Positions 7,281-13,261 of a stretch of 19,784 nt of DNA are shown one piece after another. The DNA is from an uncultured Eubacteriales bacterium (GTDB lineage Bacteria > Bacillota > Clostridia > Oscillospirales > CAG-272). The notes under the pieces are model-generated. The model had not been told where the DNA came from, ran no database searches, and worked only from the letters and a program-made list of their open reading frames with translations. The translations under genes and the position numbers were made by a program. Positions within the stretch are counted from its first letter, which is position 1; every line of letters begins with the position of its first letter. The stretch is taken from assembly GCA_900554225.1 (NCBI GenBank), contig USGH01000020.1, forward strand, positions 1 through 19,784. The letters run 5' to 3'.

Positions 7281-8414
7281 TTATTTTGCGAAATACTGCC
7301 GCAGCTTGTCCACATCCCGCTCGATCACCGCTGAGAGGATCGCTTCCCACGGAATGGACTGCGCATCCGTGACGATGGTGCGCTTGCCGGAGAAGTCGCC
7401 GTCGATGTCCCCGGAGAGGATCGCGTAATTGGTGTTCACGTCGCCGTCGATTTCGCCCGTGATCGCCACGAATGCAGCGTTGATGTCGCCGCCGTCATGA
7501 TCGCCGTTCACCGTAACCGTTCCGTCATAACAGGATATCTCTCCATCCACATTTCCATTTACCGTGAGCGCATCGCATTCCACCGTGTCCGCGCTGACGT
7601 CTCCGTTTACCGTGAGCGGACCGCATCCCACATCTCCGTCAATGTCTCCGTTCACCGTGAGCGGACCACATTCCACGTCTCCGTCAATGCCTCCGTTTAC
7701 CGTGAGCGCACCGCATTTCACGTCTCCATCTACATCGCCGCCGACCGTCAACGCGCCGCAGTTTATGTCGCCGCCGACATCTCCGCCAACAGACGTACAG
7801 CCATTCACCGCCAGATCCCCGCCTACATCGCCTCCTACCGTCAAAGGGCCGCTGGTTATATCTCCGGATACGTCTCCCTCCACCGTAACGGAGAGCTTGC
7901 TCACCAGATCCGCACAGCTTCCTTCTAAGACGATCCGTACACGCTCGTGCATACCAACGGGCACCTCTGTCGCATTGTTGCAGGAATCCACCAGAACGAC
8001 CGTGTAAGACCTGTCCTCGGACACGCTGCCAACATATACGCTCCGCTCCGGCGTATCTTCCTGTTCCCGTTTCGTCCATGTATCCATTTTCCCGACTTCC
8101 TCCTTTTCCTCTGCATCGGTTTGCGCGGATTCCTCCGCCACATCCGTTGTCTCCGTTTCTTCCTCCGGTACCGGCTCTTCGTTCGTCTCGGATACCGCCA
8201 TGTCCTCCGTCAGTCCAAGGAAGTGATCCGTAGTCTCCCCGAAAATCTTCGCCAGCTTCGGCAGGATGAGGATGTCCGGTAAAGTCTCGTTTCTCTCCCA
8301 CTGTGATACCGCCTGATGTGTCACGCCGAGACGATCCGCCAGCTCCGATTGGGTGAGGTTGTGCGCCTTCCGCAGTGCCGTGATCCGCTGTCCGATGATG
8401 TTTCTGTCGATCAT
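7281..8414 (-). CDS. XRE helix-turn-helix protein fused to a beta-solenoid repeat domain
   Basis: A 377-residue protein with no membrane segment. Residues 1-65 are an XRE/Cro-type helix-turn-helix (LRKAHNLTQSELADRLGV, then QAVSQWERNETLPD). Residues 70-125 are a Glu/Thr-rich acidic linker. Residues 125-175 form a beta-rich lead-in. Residues about 177-345 are tandem Gly-Asp-rich strands of the type GALTVGGDVDGDVKC, resembling polymer-forming bactofilin or adhesin-like right-handed solenoids. In the core the period is 15 residues, with cysteines at 219, 234, 249, 264, 280 and 295 stacking in one column. A short helical tail closes the protein. ATG 8414 was chosen because GGAGGA (complement of 8422-8427) precedes it and the HTH begins directly; an in-frame extension upstream would overlap the promoter. 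Likely a DNA-binding scaffold or a sensing regulator, possibly self-regulated; no function is established. Confidence 0.85.
   Translation of the reverse strand: MIDRNIIGQRITALRKAHNLTQSELADRLGVTHQAVSQWERNETLPDILILPKLAKIFGETTDHFLGLTEDMAVSETNEEPVPEEETETTDVAEESAQTDAEEKEEVGKMDTWTKREQEDTPERSVYVGSVSEDRSYTVVLVDSCNNATEVPVGMHERVRIVLEGSCADLVSKLSVTVEGDVSGDITSGPLTVGGDVGGDLAVNGCTSVGGDVGGDINCGALTVGGDVDGDVKCGALTVNGGIDGDVECGPLTVNGDIDGDVGCGPLTVNGDVSADTVECDALTVNGNVDGEISCYDGTVTVNGDHDGGDINAAFVAITGEIDGDVNTNYAILSGDIDGDFSGKRTIVTDAQSIPWEAILSAVIERDVDKLRQYFAK
7512..7802 (-). repeat. 45-bp coding tandem repeats (15-residue solenoid units)
   Basis: On the plus strand the phrase CCGTTTACCGTGAGCG or close variants recur about every 45 bp, with spacers such as CACGTCTCC. 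They encode the cysteine-bearing solenoid units of the XRE fusion protein (residues about 205-300). The high nucleotide similarity between neighbouring units suggests recent duplication and probable copy-number variation between strains. Confidence 0.8.
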
Positions 8415-8483
8415 GTGTGTGTCCTCCGTATATGGTGTATTTTTTGAAAAACCGTGTCCCGGGCGGTCGCTTTTTCTGAAACC

Positions 8484-8512
8484 AGTATAACAGACCCACG
8501 AAAAATTGTCAA
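8484..8512 (-). promoter_or_regulatory. SigA-type promoter of the XRE-solenoid gene
   Basis: Read on the minus strand: TTGACA (complement of 8507-8512), 17-bp spacer, TATACT (complement of 8484-8489). A palindrome AATTG-TCAAT-CAATT (8504-8518) overlaps the -35, a position where binding of the gene's own XRE domain would repress (inference). Confidence 0.8.
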
Positions 8513-8536
8513 TCAATTATTCATTGCAACGGAGAA

Positions 8537-8569
8537 AAAATCGTTTGCAAGTGTCGCTTGCACGATTTT
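8537..8569. repeat. Long inverted repeat in the divergent promoter region (palindrome copy 2)
   Basis: AAAATCGT (8537-8544) pairs with ACGATTTT (8562-8569), and GCAAG (8547-8551) with CTTGC (8557-8561), leaving an unpaired TT on one side and a 5-base loop. Its core 8544-8561 is the second copy of the 18-bp element at 7257-7274. It sits between two divergent promoters, where no transcript would need terminating, so an operator or insulator role is more likely than a terminator. Confidence 0.55.
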
Positions 8570-8584
8570 CCCCCGCCGATATGC

Positions 8585-8612
8585 ACCGATTCTCTGCTTT
8601 CCGCATATTGTA
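8585..8612 (+). promoter_or_regulatory. SigK-like (late mother-cell sporulation) promoter
   Basis: AC (8585-8586), 17 bases, then CATA-TTG-TA (8604-8612). This fits the known Bacillus SigK consensus AC-N17-CATA-N3-TA. No SigA-type -35/-10 pair is visible here. The downstream genes encode SleC-type spore cortex proteins, which agrees with late mother-cell expression. The motif is short, so the match gains weight mainly from context. Confidence 0.6.
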
Positions 8613-8636
8613 TAGGTGAGAAAGCGAGGTGTTTCT

Positions 8637-9158
8637 ATGACCAAACAGAACGGAAGCGGCTATCTGCGCGTCTGGGTCACGACCGGCGGACAGACCTTTC
8701 CCGTCGTCGGTGCGGATGTGGAGATCTGGGAACCGGGCGGTGGGATGCTGTATCGGCTGAAAACCGGCTCCGGCGGACTCACACAGACCGTGGAGGTGCC
8801 TGCACCCGCCGCTGCCGAAAGCCTCACCCCGGATGGCGGCACCCGTCCCTACGCTGTCTACACCATACGGGTCTCGGCCAATGGATATACCCCCGTGCGC
8901 GACCGCTCGGTCTCCGTATTCGATGGGATCACCGCTGTCCAGCCCGTCATCCTACAGCCATCGTCCGGCGGCGCACGGGATACAACGCGGCAGGATATAC
9001 CGATCCAGCTCCATGAGCCGATCGCGGAAACGGAAAACGAATCGGAGGAAGAGATCTATGCGCGCCCCTATCCGCAGTGGAACGGCAAGGGGGAGAACGG
9101 TATGCCCTATGGAAATCCGGCACAATCGGATACCGGGAAGGCGGAGGAGGAATCGTGA
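8637..9158 (+). CDS. SleC amino-terminal-domain-like spore protein
   Basis: A 173-residue protein whose first about 110 residues resemble the carboxypeptidase-regulatory-like beta-sandwich at the start of clostridial SleC cortex-lytic enzymes: GYLRVWVTTG..FPVVGADVEIW, then RPYAVYTIRVSANGYTPV and SVFDGITAVQPVILQP. The tail (about 111-173) is rich in Pro, Gly and Glu and looks disordered. No signal peptide is visible, as expected for proteins made in the mother cell and packed at the spore surface. ATG 8637 follows GAGGTG (8625-8630). The stop overlaps the GTG start of the next gene, which carries the remaining SleC-type domains, so the two proteins probably act together. The resemblance to SleC is from memory of the family, not a search. 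Confidence 0.75.
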   Translation: MTKQNGSGYLRVWVTTGGQTFPVVGADVEIWEPGGGMLYRLKTGSGGLTQTVEVPAPAAAESLTPDGGTRPYAVYTIRVSANGYTPVRDRSVSVFDGITAVQPVILQPSSGGARDTTRQDIPIQLHEPIAETENESEEEIYARPYPQWNGKGENGMPYGNPAQSDTGKAEEES

Positions 9159-10507
9159 ACAGAGGTGCCCTGCTGCCCTACATTCCGGAGACGATCACGG
9201 TCCATCTCGGTTCGCCCTCCGTGGACGCCGCCAACGTGACCGTGCCGTTTACGGATTACATCAAAAATGTTGCGTCCAGTGAAATCTATCCGACGTGGCC
9301 GGAAAACGCACTGCGCGCGAACATTCTTGCCCAGATCAGCTTTACCCTGAACCGCGTCTACACGGAATTTTACCGGAGCCGCGGCTACAATTTCGACATC
9401 ACCAATTCCACCGCGTTCGACCAGTCCTTCGTCAACGGCAGGGATATTTTTGAAAACATCTCCCAGCTTGTCGATGAAATTTTCGACCAGTATCTGCGGC
9501 GCACGGGCAGTGTGGAGCCGTTATTTGCCACGTATTGCGATGGTGTGCGGGTGCAGTGCGATGGTCTGTCGCAATGGGGGAGTGTGGAGCTCGCGGAAAA
9601 CGGCAGAACACCGTATGAGATTCTTACCTATTATTATGGCGACAATCTTGCCATCGTCCGCAACGCACCGATCGCGGCACTCACCGAATCGTATCCCGGC
9701 ACCACGCTCCGGCTCGGCAATTCCGGAAACGAGGTCCGCTATATCCAGCTGCGGCTCAATCGGATCGCGAAAAATTATCCGTCCATCCCGACCATTCCGA
9801 ACCCCGACGGCATATTCGGTCCGGAAACAGACGCGGCGGTGCGGGAATTCCAGCGGATCTTTGGGCTGACCGAGGACGGCATTGTCGGGCGCGCGACATG
9901 GTACAAGATCGTGCAGATCTATGGCGGGGTGAAGCGGCTGACCGATCTGGCAAGCGAAGGGATCTTTCTCGATGAGGTGACGCAATTGCAGCCGGAGGTA
10001 TTGCAGCGCGGCGACACCGGGAACGATGTACGTGAGCTGCAATATTACCTCAACTTCATCGGCACGTTCAACAACCATATCCAGCCGGTCGCCATCGATG
10101 GGATTTTCGGCACGGCAACGGAACAGAGCGTCCTCGATTTCCAGCGGTATTACGGATTGCCGGAAACCGGGGTGGTCAATGTCGTCACGTGGAACGCCAT
10201 GCAGCGCACATACCTCGATCTGCTCGATTCCCTGCCCGCTTCTACCTTTGACGACGTGACACTTCTCTATCCCGGCTACGTTCTCCGTATCGGCGCGCGC
10301 GGTGAGGCGGTCACGGCATTGCAGACCTACCTAAACCGGATCAGCGACACGTATCCGACCATTCCGAAGCTCACCATCGACGGCGTGTTCGGCTCAGCTA
10401 CGGAATCGGCGGTGCGCGCGTATCAGGAACTATTCGACATTCCAAACACCGGGGTCGTCGGCTCCGTGACGTGGAACAGCATCACCTCCACCTACCAGTC
10501 CCTGTAA
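9155..10507 (+). CDS. sleC: SleC-like spore cortex-lytic protein with three peptidoglycan-binding domains
   Basis: A 450-residue protein. Residues about 30-165 correspond to the SpoIID/LytB-like lytic transglycosylase region of SleC: VPFTDYIKNVASSEIYPTWP, a long LNRVYTEFYRSRGYNFDIT helix, then YCDGVRVQCDGLSQWGS and YEILTYYYG. Three peptidoglycan-binding type-1 domains follow at about 184-252, 284-350 and 377-446, each with a GDxGxxVxxLQ-like start and DGIFGxxTxxAVxxFQ core. SleC-type enzymes cut spore cortex peptidoglycan during germination. SleC as I know it carries one such binding domain and its own N-terminal domain; here that domain is a separate gene. GTG 9155 was chosen: GGAGGAGGA lies just upstream and it overlaps the previous stop by 4 bp. 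An upstream in-frame ATG at 9077 would lie inside the previous gene. Confidence 0.85.
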   Translation: MNRGALLPYIPETITVHLGSPSVDAANVTVPFTDYIKNVASSEIYPTWPENALRANILAQISFTLNRVYTEFYRSRGYNFDITNSTAFDQSFVNGRDIFENISQLVDEIFDQYLRRTGSVEPLFATYCDGVRVQCDGLSQWGSVELAENGRTPYEILTYYYGDNLAIVRNAPIAALTESYPGTTLRLGNSGNEVRYIQLRLNRIAKNYPSIPTIPNPDGIFGPETDAAVREFQRIFGLTEDGIVGRATWYKIVQIYGGVKRLTDLASEGIFLDEVTQLQPEVLQRGDTGNDVRELQYYLNFIGTFNNHIQPVAIDGIFGTATEQSVLDFQRYYGLPETGVVNVVTWNAMQRTYLDLLDSLPASTFDDVTLLYPGYVLRIGARGEAVTALQTYLNRISDTYPTIPKLTIDGVFGSATESAVRAYQELFDIPNTGVVGSVTWNSITSTYQSL

Positions 10508-10520
10508 AAAACGCAATCCG

Positions 10521-10554
10521 AAAACGGGATCGACTACGGTCCTGTTTTTGTTTT
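10521..10554 (+). terminator. Intrinsic terminator of the SleC-like operon
   Basis: AAAACGGGATCG (10521-10532) pairs with CGGTCCTGTTTT (10537-10548) over 12 positions (two G-U) around an ACTA loop, and the T-rich tract continues to 10554. It lies 13 bp after the stop. Confidence 0.85.
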
Positions 10555-10565
10555 CCGATACGATC

Positions 10566-10620
10566 TCTGACCTTTGCAGTGCAATTTTGACCTTTGCGGC
10601 TCTGTCCGACTTTTCAAAAA
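10566..10620 (+). promoter_or_regulatory. Repeated TGACCTTTGC elements far upstream of ctsR
   Basis: The decamer TGACCTTTGC occurs at 10568-10577 and again at 10588-10597, exactly 20 bp apart, and a degenerate CGACTTTT follows at 10607. TTTGACC (10586-10592) matches the CtsR half-box read on the minus strand. The elements lie about 110-140 bp before the ctsR promoter, within a 340-bp gene-free stretch (10508-10847). The rest of that stretch (about 10621-10699) is AT-rich and shows nothing else I can name. Confidence 0.4.
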
Positions 10621-10699
10621 AGTTTGATTTCACGAGAAAAAGTGAGAATCCGAGAGCTATTTTCGCCTAATCATCCACCATGTTGTATATTTGCCCTTC

Positions 10700-10722
10700 T
10701 TTGACTTTGACTTTCTCTGACT
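10700..10722 (-). promoter_or_regulatory. CtsR operator 1, overlapping the -35
   Basis: Two TTTGACT heptamers (10700-10706 and 10706-10712), then TTC, then TCTGACT (10716-10722). The pair 10706-10712 / 10716-10722 fits the CtsR box, a tandem heptamer (A/G)GTCAAA with 3-bp spacing, read on the minus strand with one mismatch. It covers the -35 and part of the spacer, so binding would block RNA polymerase. Confidence 0.8.
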
Positions 10723-10735
10723 TTTGCGGTATACT
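10707..10735 (+). promoter_or_regulatory. SigA-type promoter of the ctsR operon
   Basis: TTGACT (10707-10712) and TATACT (10730-10735) with a 17-bp spacer. The predicted start near 10742 leaves a leader of about 106 bases before ctsR. Confidence 0.8.
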
Positions 10736-10749
10736 ATAGGCACAATGAA

Positions 10750-10779
10750 GGTCAAGGATAGTCAAAGACAAAAGTCAAT
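10750..10779 (+). promoter_or_regulatory. CtsR operator 2, downstream of the start point
   Basis: GGTCAAG (10750-10756), GAT, AGTCAAA (10760-10766) is a near-consensus CtsR tandem heptamer with the correct 3-bp spacing. A third half-box AGTCAAT (10773-10779) follows at a 13-bp step. The orientation is opposite to operator 1. Confidence 0.85.
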
Positions 10780-10789
10780 CCAAATGAGA

Positions 10790-10823
10790 CGTACCGCTCG
10801 ACACGAGCTGCTCGACAGGTACG
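10790..10823 (+). other. Structured leader hairpin of the ctsR mRNA
   Basis: Outer stem CGTACC (10790-10795) with GGTACG (10818-10823), inner stem GCTCG-ACA-CGAGC (10796-10808). The octamer GCTCGACA is repeated (10796-10803, 10810-10817), so CGAGC could pair with either copy. The structure ends 9 bases before the GGGGAGGA ribosome site. A post-transcriptional role is possible but unproven. Confidence 0.5.
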
Positions 10824-10847
10824 GAAGCCTTCGGGGAGGATGGTCAC

Positions 10848-11300
10848 ATGGTTTTGTCCGATCACATCGCCGGACTGCTCGAAAAGATGCTGGAGGACGG
10901 CGGCGGACAGGTTGAAGTCAAACGAAACGATCTGGCAGCGCAGCTTGGATGCGTACCGAGTCAGATCAATTACGTCATCACCTCCCGTTTCACACCCGAA
11001 AAAGGGTACGTCACCGAAAGCAGACGAGGCGGCGGCGGGTACATCCGGATCATCCGGGTGCAGATGTCCAAAAACCAGTACCTGATGCATTTTTTCCATG
11101 CCATCGGAGACACACTGGAGGAAAACGAAGCCCGCGCGTATCTCAAGAATCTGCTCGACCACGGGGTTATGACCGAACGGGAAGCACGACTTGCCATTGG
11201 CGTCATGAGCGCGGCGGCACTGGAAAAATGTCCGGCTGAAAAAAGAAGCGCGGTCCGGGCAGATATGATGCGGCACATTCTGATGTGCTATATGTTATAA
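10848..11300 (+). CDS. ctsR: CtsR, heat-shock transcriptional repressor
   Basis: A 150-residue protein of family length. Residues 1-72 form the winged helix-turn-helix: MVLSDHIAGLLEKML, NDLAAQLGCVPSQINYVITSRFT, and the glycine-rich wing ESRRGGGGYIRI, whose glycines act as the heat sensor in characterised CtsR. The C-terminal four-helix part (about 80-150) mediates dimerisation and regulated degradation. CtsR represses class III heat-shock genes by binding the tandem heptamers seen at this promoter, so the operon is autoregulated. It is first of four genes with mcsA, mcsB and clpC, the classic Firmicute order. ATG 10848 follows GGGGAGGA at 7 bp. Confidence 0.97.
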   Translation: MVLSDHIAGLLEKMLEDGGGQVEVKRNDLAAQLGCVPSQINYVITSRFTPEKGYVTESRRGGGGYIRIIRVQMSKNQYLMHFFHAIGDTLEENEARAYLKNLLDHGVMTEREARLAIGVMSAAALEKCPAEKRSAVRADMMRHILMCYML

Positions 11301-11327
11301 ATTACAACCGAAAGAGGGATATATTAT

Positions 11328-11972
11328 ATGCTTTGCGAAAAATGTGGTAAGAATGAAGCGACCTTCTATTATAAGGAAAATATCAACGGCACGGAAAAGG
11401 CATATCACCTGTGCGCCGATTGTGCCAAGAAGCTGGAGGAATCCGGTGAGATCCGCTCCTTTGACGGGAATTTCTTTGATTCCATGAACAAGATCTTCTC
11501 CGGCGACAATCTCTTCGGCAGTCTGTTCGCCCCGATCGGGCAGAAACACGCATTGGGTGCCGGAAATCGGGAGAAAAAGACCTGTCCGCTGTGCGGCTCC
11601 ACGTTTGAGGATATTGTAGAAAACGGCAAGCTCGGCTGTCCGATGTGCTATGAGGTATTCGGAGACGCGCTCCCGGCAACGATCCAGCGCATCCATGGCA
11701 GAACGAAGCACACCGGCAACGTTCCGAAACGGTTCCGCGCCGCACTGGAAGCAAAGGAAAAGCTCCAGAAGCTGGAGGACGAACTCCACGAGGCGGTAAA
11801 GAATGAAGAATACGAAAAGGCGGCAGAGCTGCGTGACGCGATCCGTGCGCTGAAAAACCCGGCTCCGGCAGTAGAAGCACCGACGGAAACGGAAGCGGAT
11901 CCGTCCTGCTCTTGCTCCGGTACGCATACAGAGGTAGCCGGAGAAAGCGAAAATCCGGCAAACCCGCAGTAA
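11328..11972 (+). CDS. mcsA: McsA, zinc-binding activator of the McsB arginine kinase
   Basis: A 214-residue protein with four CxxC pairs: residues 3-6, 29-32, 86-89 and 104-107, forming two zinc-binding modules, then a UVR domain at about 144-176 (AKEKLQKLEDELHEAVKNEEYEKAAELRDAIRAL). McsA activates the McsB arginine kinase and modulates CtsR. The tail after residue 178 is an acidic, Pro-rich extension with C194 and C196, longer than I expect for the family and probably disordered. It begins 27 bp after ctsR with AGAGGGA (11313-11319) as ribosome site, and McsB follows after 59 bp. Confidence 0.95.
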   Translation: MLCEKCGKNEATFYYKENINGTEKAYHLCADCAKKLEESGEIRSFDGNFFDSMNKIFSGDNLFGSLFAPIGQKHALGAGNREKKTCPLCGSTFEDIVENGKLGCPMCYEVFGDALPATIQRIHGRTKHTGNVPKRFRAALEAKEKLQKLEDELHEAVKNEEYEKAAELRDAIRALKNPAPAVEAPTETEADPSCSCSGTHTEVAGESENPANPQ

Positions 11973-12031
11973 ACGGGGACAGAGTGACGATTTCCATAGC
12001 GACAGACGCGGAAACGAAAGGAATGAATGGT

Positions 12032-13039
12032 ATGTTAAAGAATTGGTATACAGAATCCGGTAAGGAAAACGATGTGGTGGTCAGCTCCCGTGTACGGCTG
12101 GCAAGAAATCTGGCGGCATATCCGTTCCCGGACTGCATGACGGCGCAGCAGGAAGAGGAAGTCAAGGCACTCCTCAAAAAGATCTATGCAGACTGGGAGG
12201 TCACGGATCTGGCAGAGCTTTCCGCAGCGGACAAGTCCTCTCTGGCGGAGCGCGATTTCATCAGTCCGGAATTTGCGCGCACCGACCGTCCGGGTCTGCT
12301 GTTCTCGAAGGACAACACACACATCATGGCTCTGGAGGAGGATCATGTGCGGATTCAATCCGTCTATGCCGGTCTTGCCCTTGAGGAAGCATACAAGGCG
12401 GCGGCAGAGGCGGACAATCTGCTGGACGATGGCGCGGAGATCGCGTTCAATGAAGACTATGGCTATCTGACCCATTGTCCAACCAATCTCGGTACCGGAA
12501 TGCGCGCGTCGGTGATGGTGTTCCTGCCGGCATACACGAGAGCGGGACTGATCCGCAGACTCCAGATGCAGCTGGAAAAGATCGGTCTGACCGTGCGCGG
12601 TATGGCGGGGGAAGGCTCCGACGCGGATGGCTACCTCTACCAGATCTCGAATCAAGTCACGCTCGGCATCACGGAGGAAGAAACAATCCGTAAGCTGCAA
12701 GCCGTGATTGAACAGCTCATCACGCAGGAACGGGATCTGCGCACCAGAAACGCAGAGGAGCAGGACAACCGCGAGGTACTGCGCGACAAGGCACGTCGTT
12801 CGCTCGGCATCTGCCGGTACGCCACCAGATTGAGCGCACAGGAGCTATATAGCCTGTATGCCAATCTCCGTCAGGGTGCCTCTCTCGGACTGCTCGACAC
12901 GATCACGCCGCAGAAGGTGGACGAAATGCTGTTCAGCTGTCTGCCCGGCGTGGTAACGGCGGCATCCGGCTGCAAAAATGTCGGAGAACAGAACGCTGCG
13001 CGCGCCAAAACCGCGGGAGAAATTCTAAGAGAGCTCTGA
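12032..13039 (+). CDS. mcsB: McsB, protein arginine kinase
   Basis: A 335-residue phosphagen-kinase-family enzyme that phosphorylates arginines in proteins, including CtsR, marking substrates for ClpC-ClpP. Visible motifs: SSRVRLARNL (18-27) and EEDHVRIQ (102-109) in the nucleotide-binding region, NEDYGYLTHCPTNLGTGMRAS (140-160) with the conserved cysteine C149, and GEGSDADGYLYQISNQVTLG (193-212). ATG 12032 was preferred over in-frame ATG 12023 because AAAGGA (12017-12022) is correctly spaced only for it, and MLKNWYTESGKENDVVVSSR matches the known start of the family. It is a little shorter than Bacillus McsB, mostly at the C-terminus, where part of the phosphoarginine-binding region would lie. 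Confidence 0.95.
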   Translation: MLKNWYTESGKENDVVVSSRVRLARNLAAYPFPDCMTAQQEEEVKALLKKIYADWEVTDLAELSAADKSSLAERDFISPEFARTDRPGLLFSKDNTHIMALEEDHVRIQSVYAGLALEEAYKAAAEADNLLDDGAEIAFNEDYGYLTHCPTNLGTGMRASVMVFLPAYTRAGLIRRLQMQLEKIGLTVRGMAGEGSDADGYLYQISNQVTLGITEEETIRKLQAVIEQLITQERDLRTRNAEEQDNREVLRDKARRSLGICRYATRLSAQELYSLYANLRQGASLGLLDTITPQKVDEMLFSCLPGVVTAASGCKNVGEQNAARAKTAGEILREL

Positions 13040-13050
13040 ATTGTTCGAGT

Positions 13051-13093
13051 TTTTGCGTTACAAGGCTTGCATTTACGGCATTCTGACGCAAAA
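13051..13093. repeat. Inverted repeat after mcsB
   Basis: TTTTGCGT (13051-13058) pairs perfectly with ACGCAAAA (13086-13093) across a 27-base loop. It begins 12 bp after the mcsB stop and is the first of two stem-loops in the 222-bp gap before clpC. No T-run follows on the plus strand. Confidence 0.45.
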
Positions 13094-13139
13094 GCAGCCT
13101 TAAATCAGAGTCTTCCTTAGCGAAGCCAAACAAAGATTT

Positions 13140-13186
13140 GCCCCGGAGAACCTCGCCACGATGAAACGACGGGAAATCTCCGGGGC
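13140..13186 (+). other. GC-rich perfect stem-loop in the mcsB-clpC gap
   Basis: GCCCCGGAGA (13140-13149) pairs perfectly with TCTCCGGGGC (13177-13186), enclosing a 27-base loop. There is no T-run after it, so it is not a standard terminator. It may stabilise or process the message between mcsB and clpC. A TATACT follows at 13214-13219 without a clear -35, and I saw no CtsR box here, so separate clpC transcription is only a possibility. Confidence 0.6.
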
Positions 13187-13261
13187 GCGTGTGTATATCT
13201 GCCAAACGGCGCGTATACTACTCTAAAGAAGAATCGGTTATCCATATAAGGGGGAAACACT

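Noticed and set aside
7512..7802. Regular repeats that could suggest a CRISPR array
   Set aside because: The 45-bp period is continuous and in frame, with no unique spacers; it encodes 15-residue protein repeats.
10724..10915. Small open frame of 63 codons across the ctsR leader
   Set aside because: It would start with TTG inside the -10 of the ctsR promoter, runs through the CtsR operator and into ctsR, and has no ribosome site.
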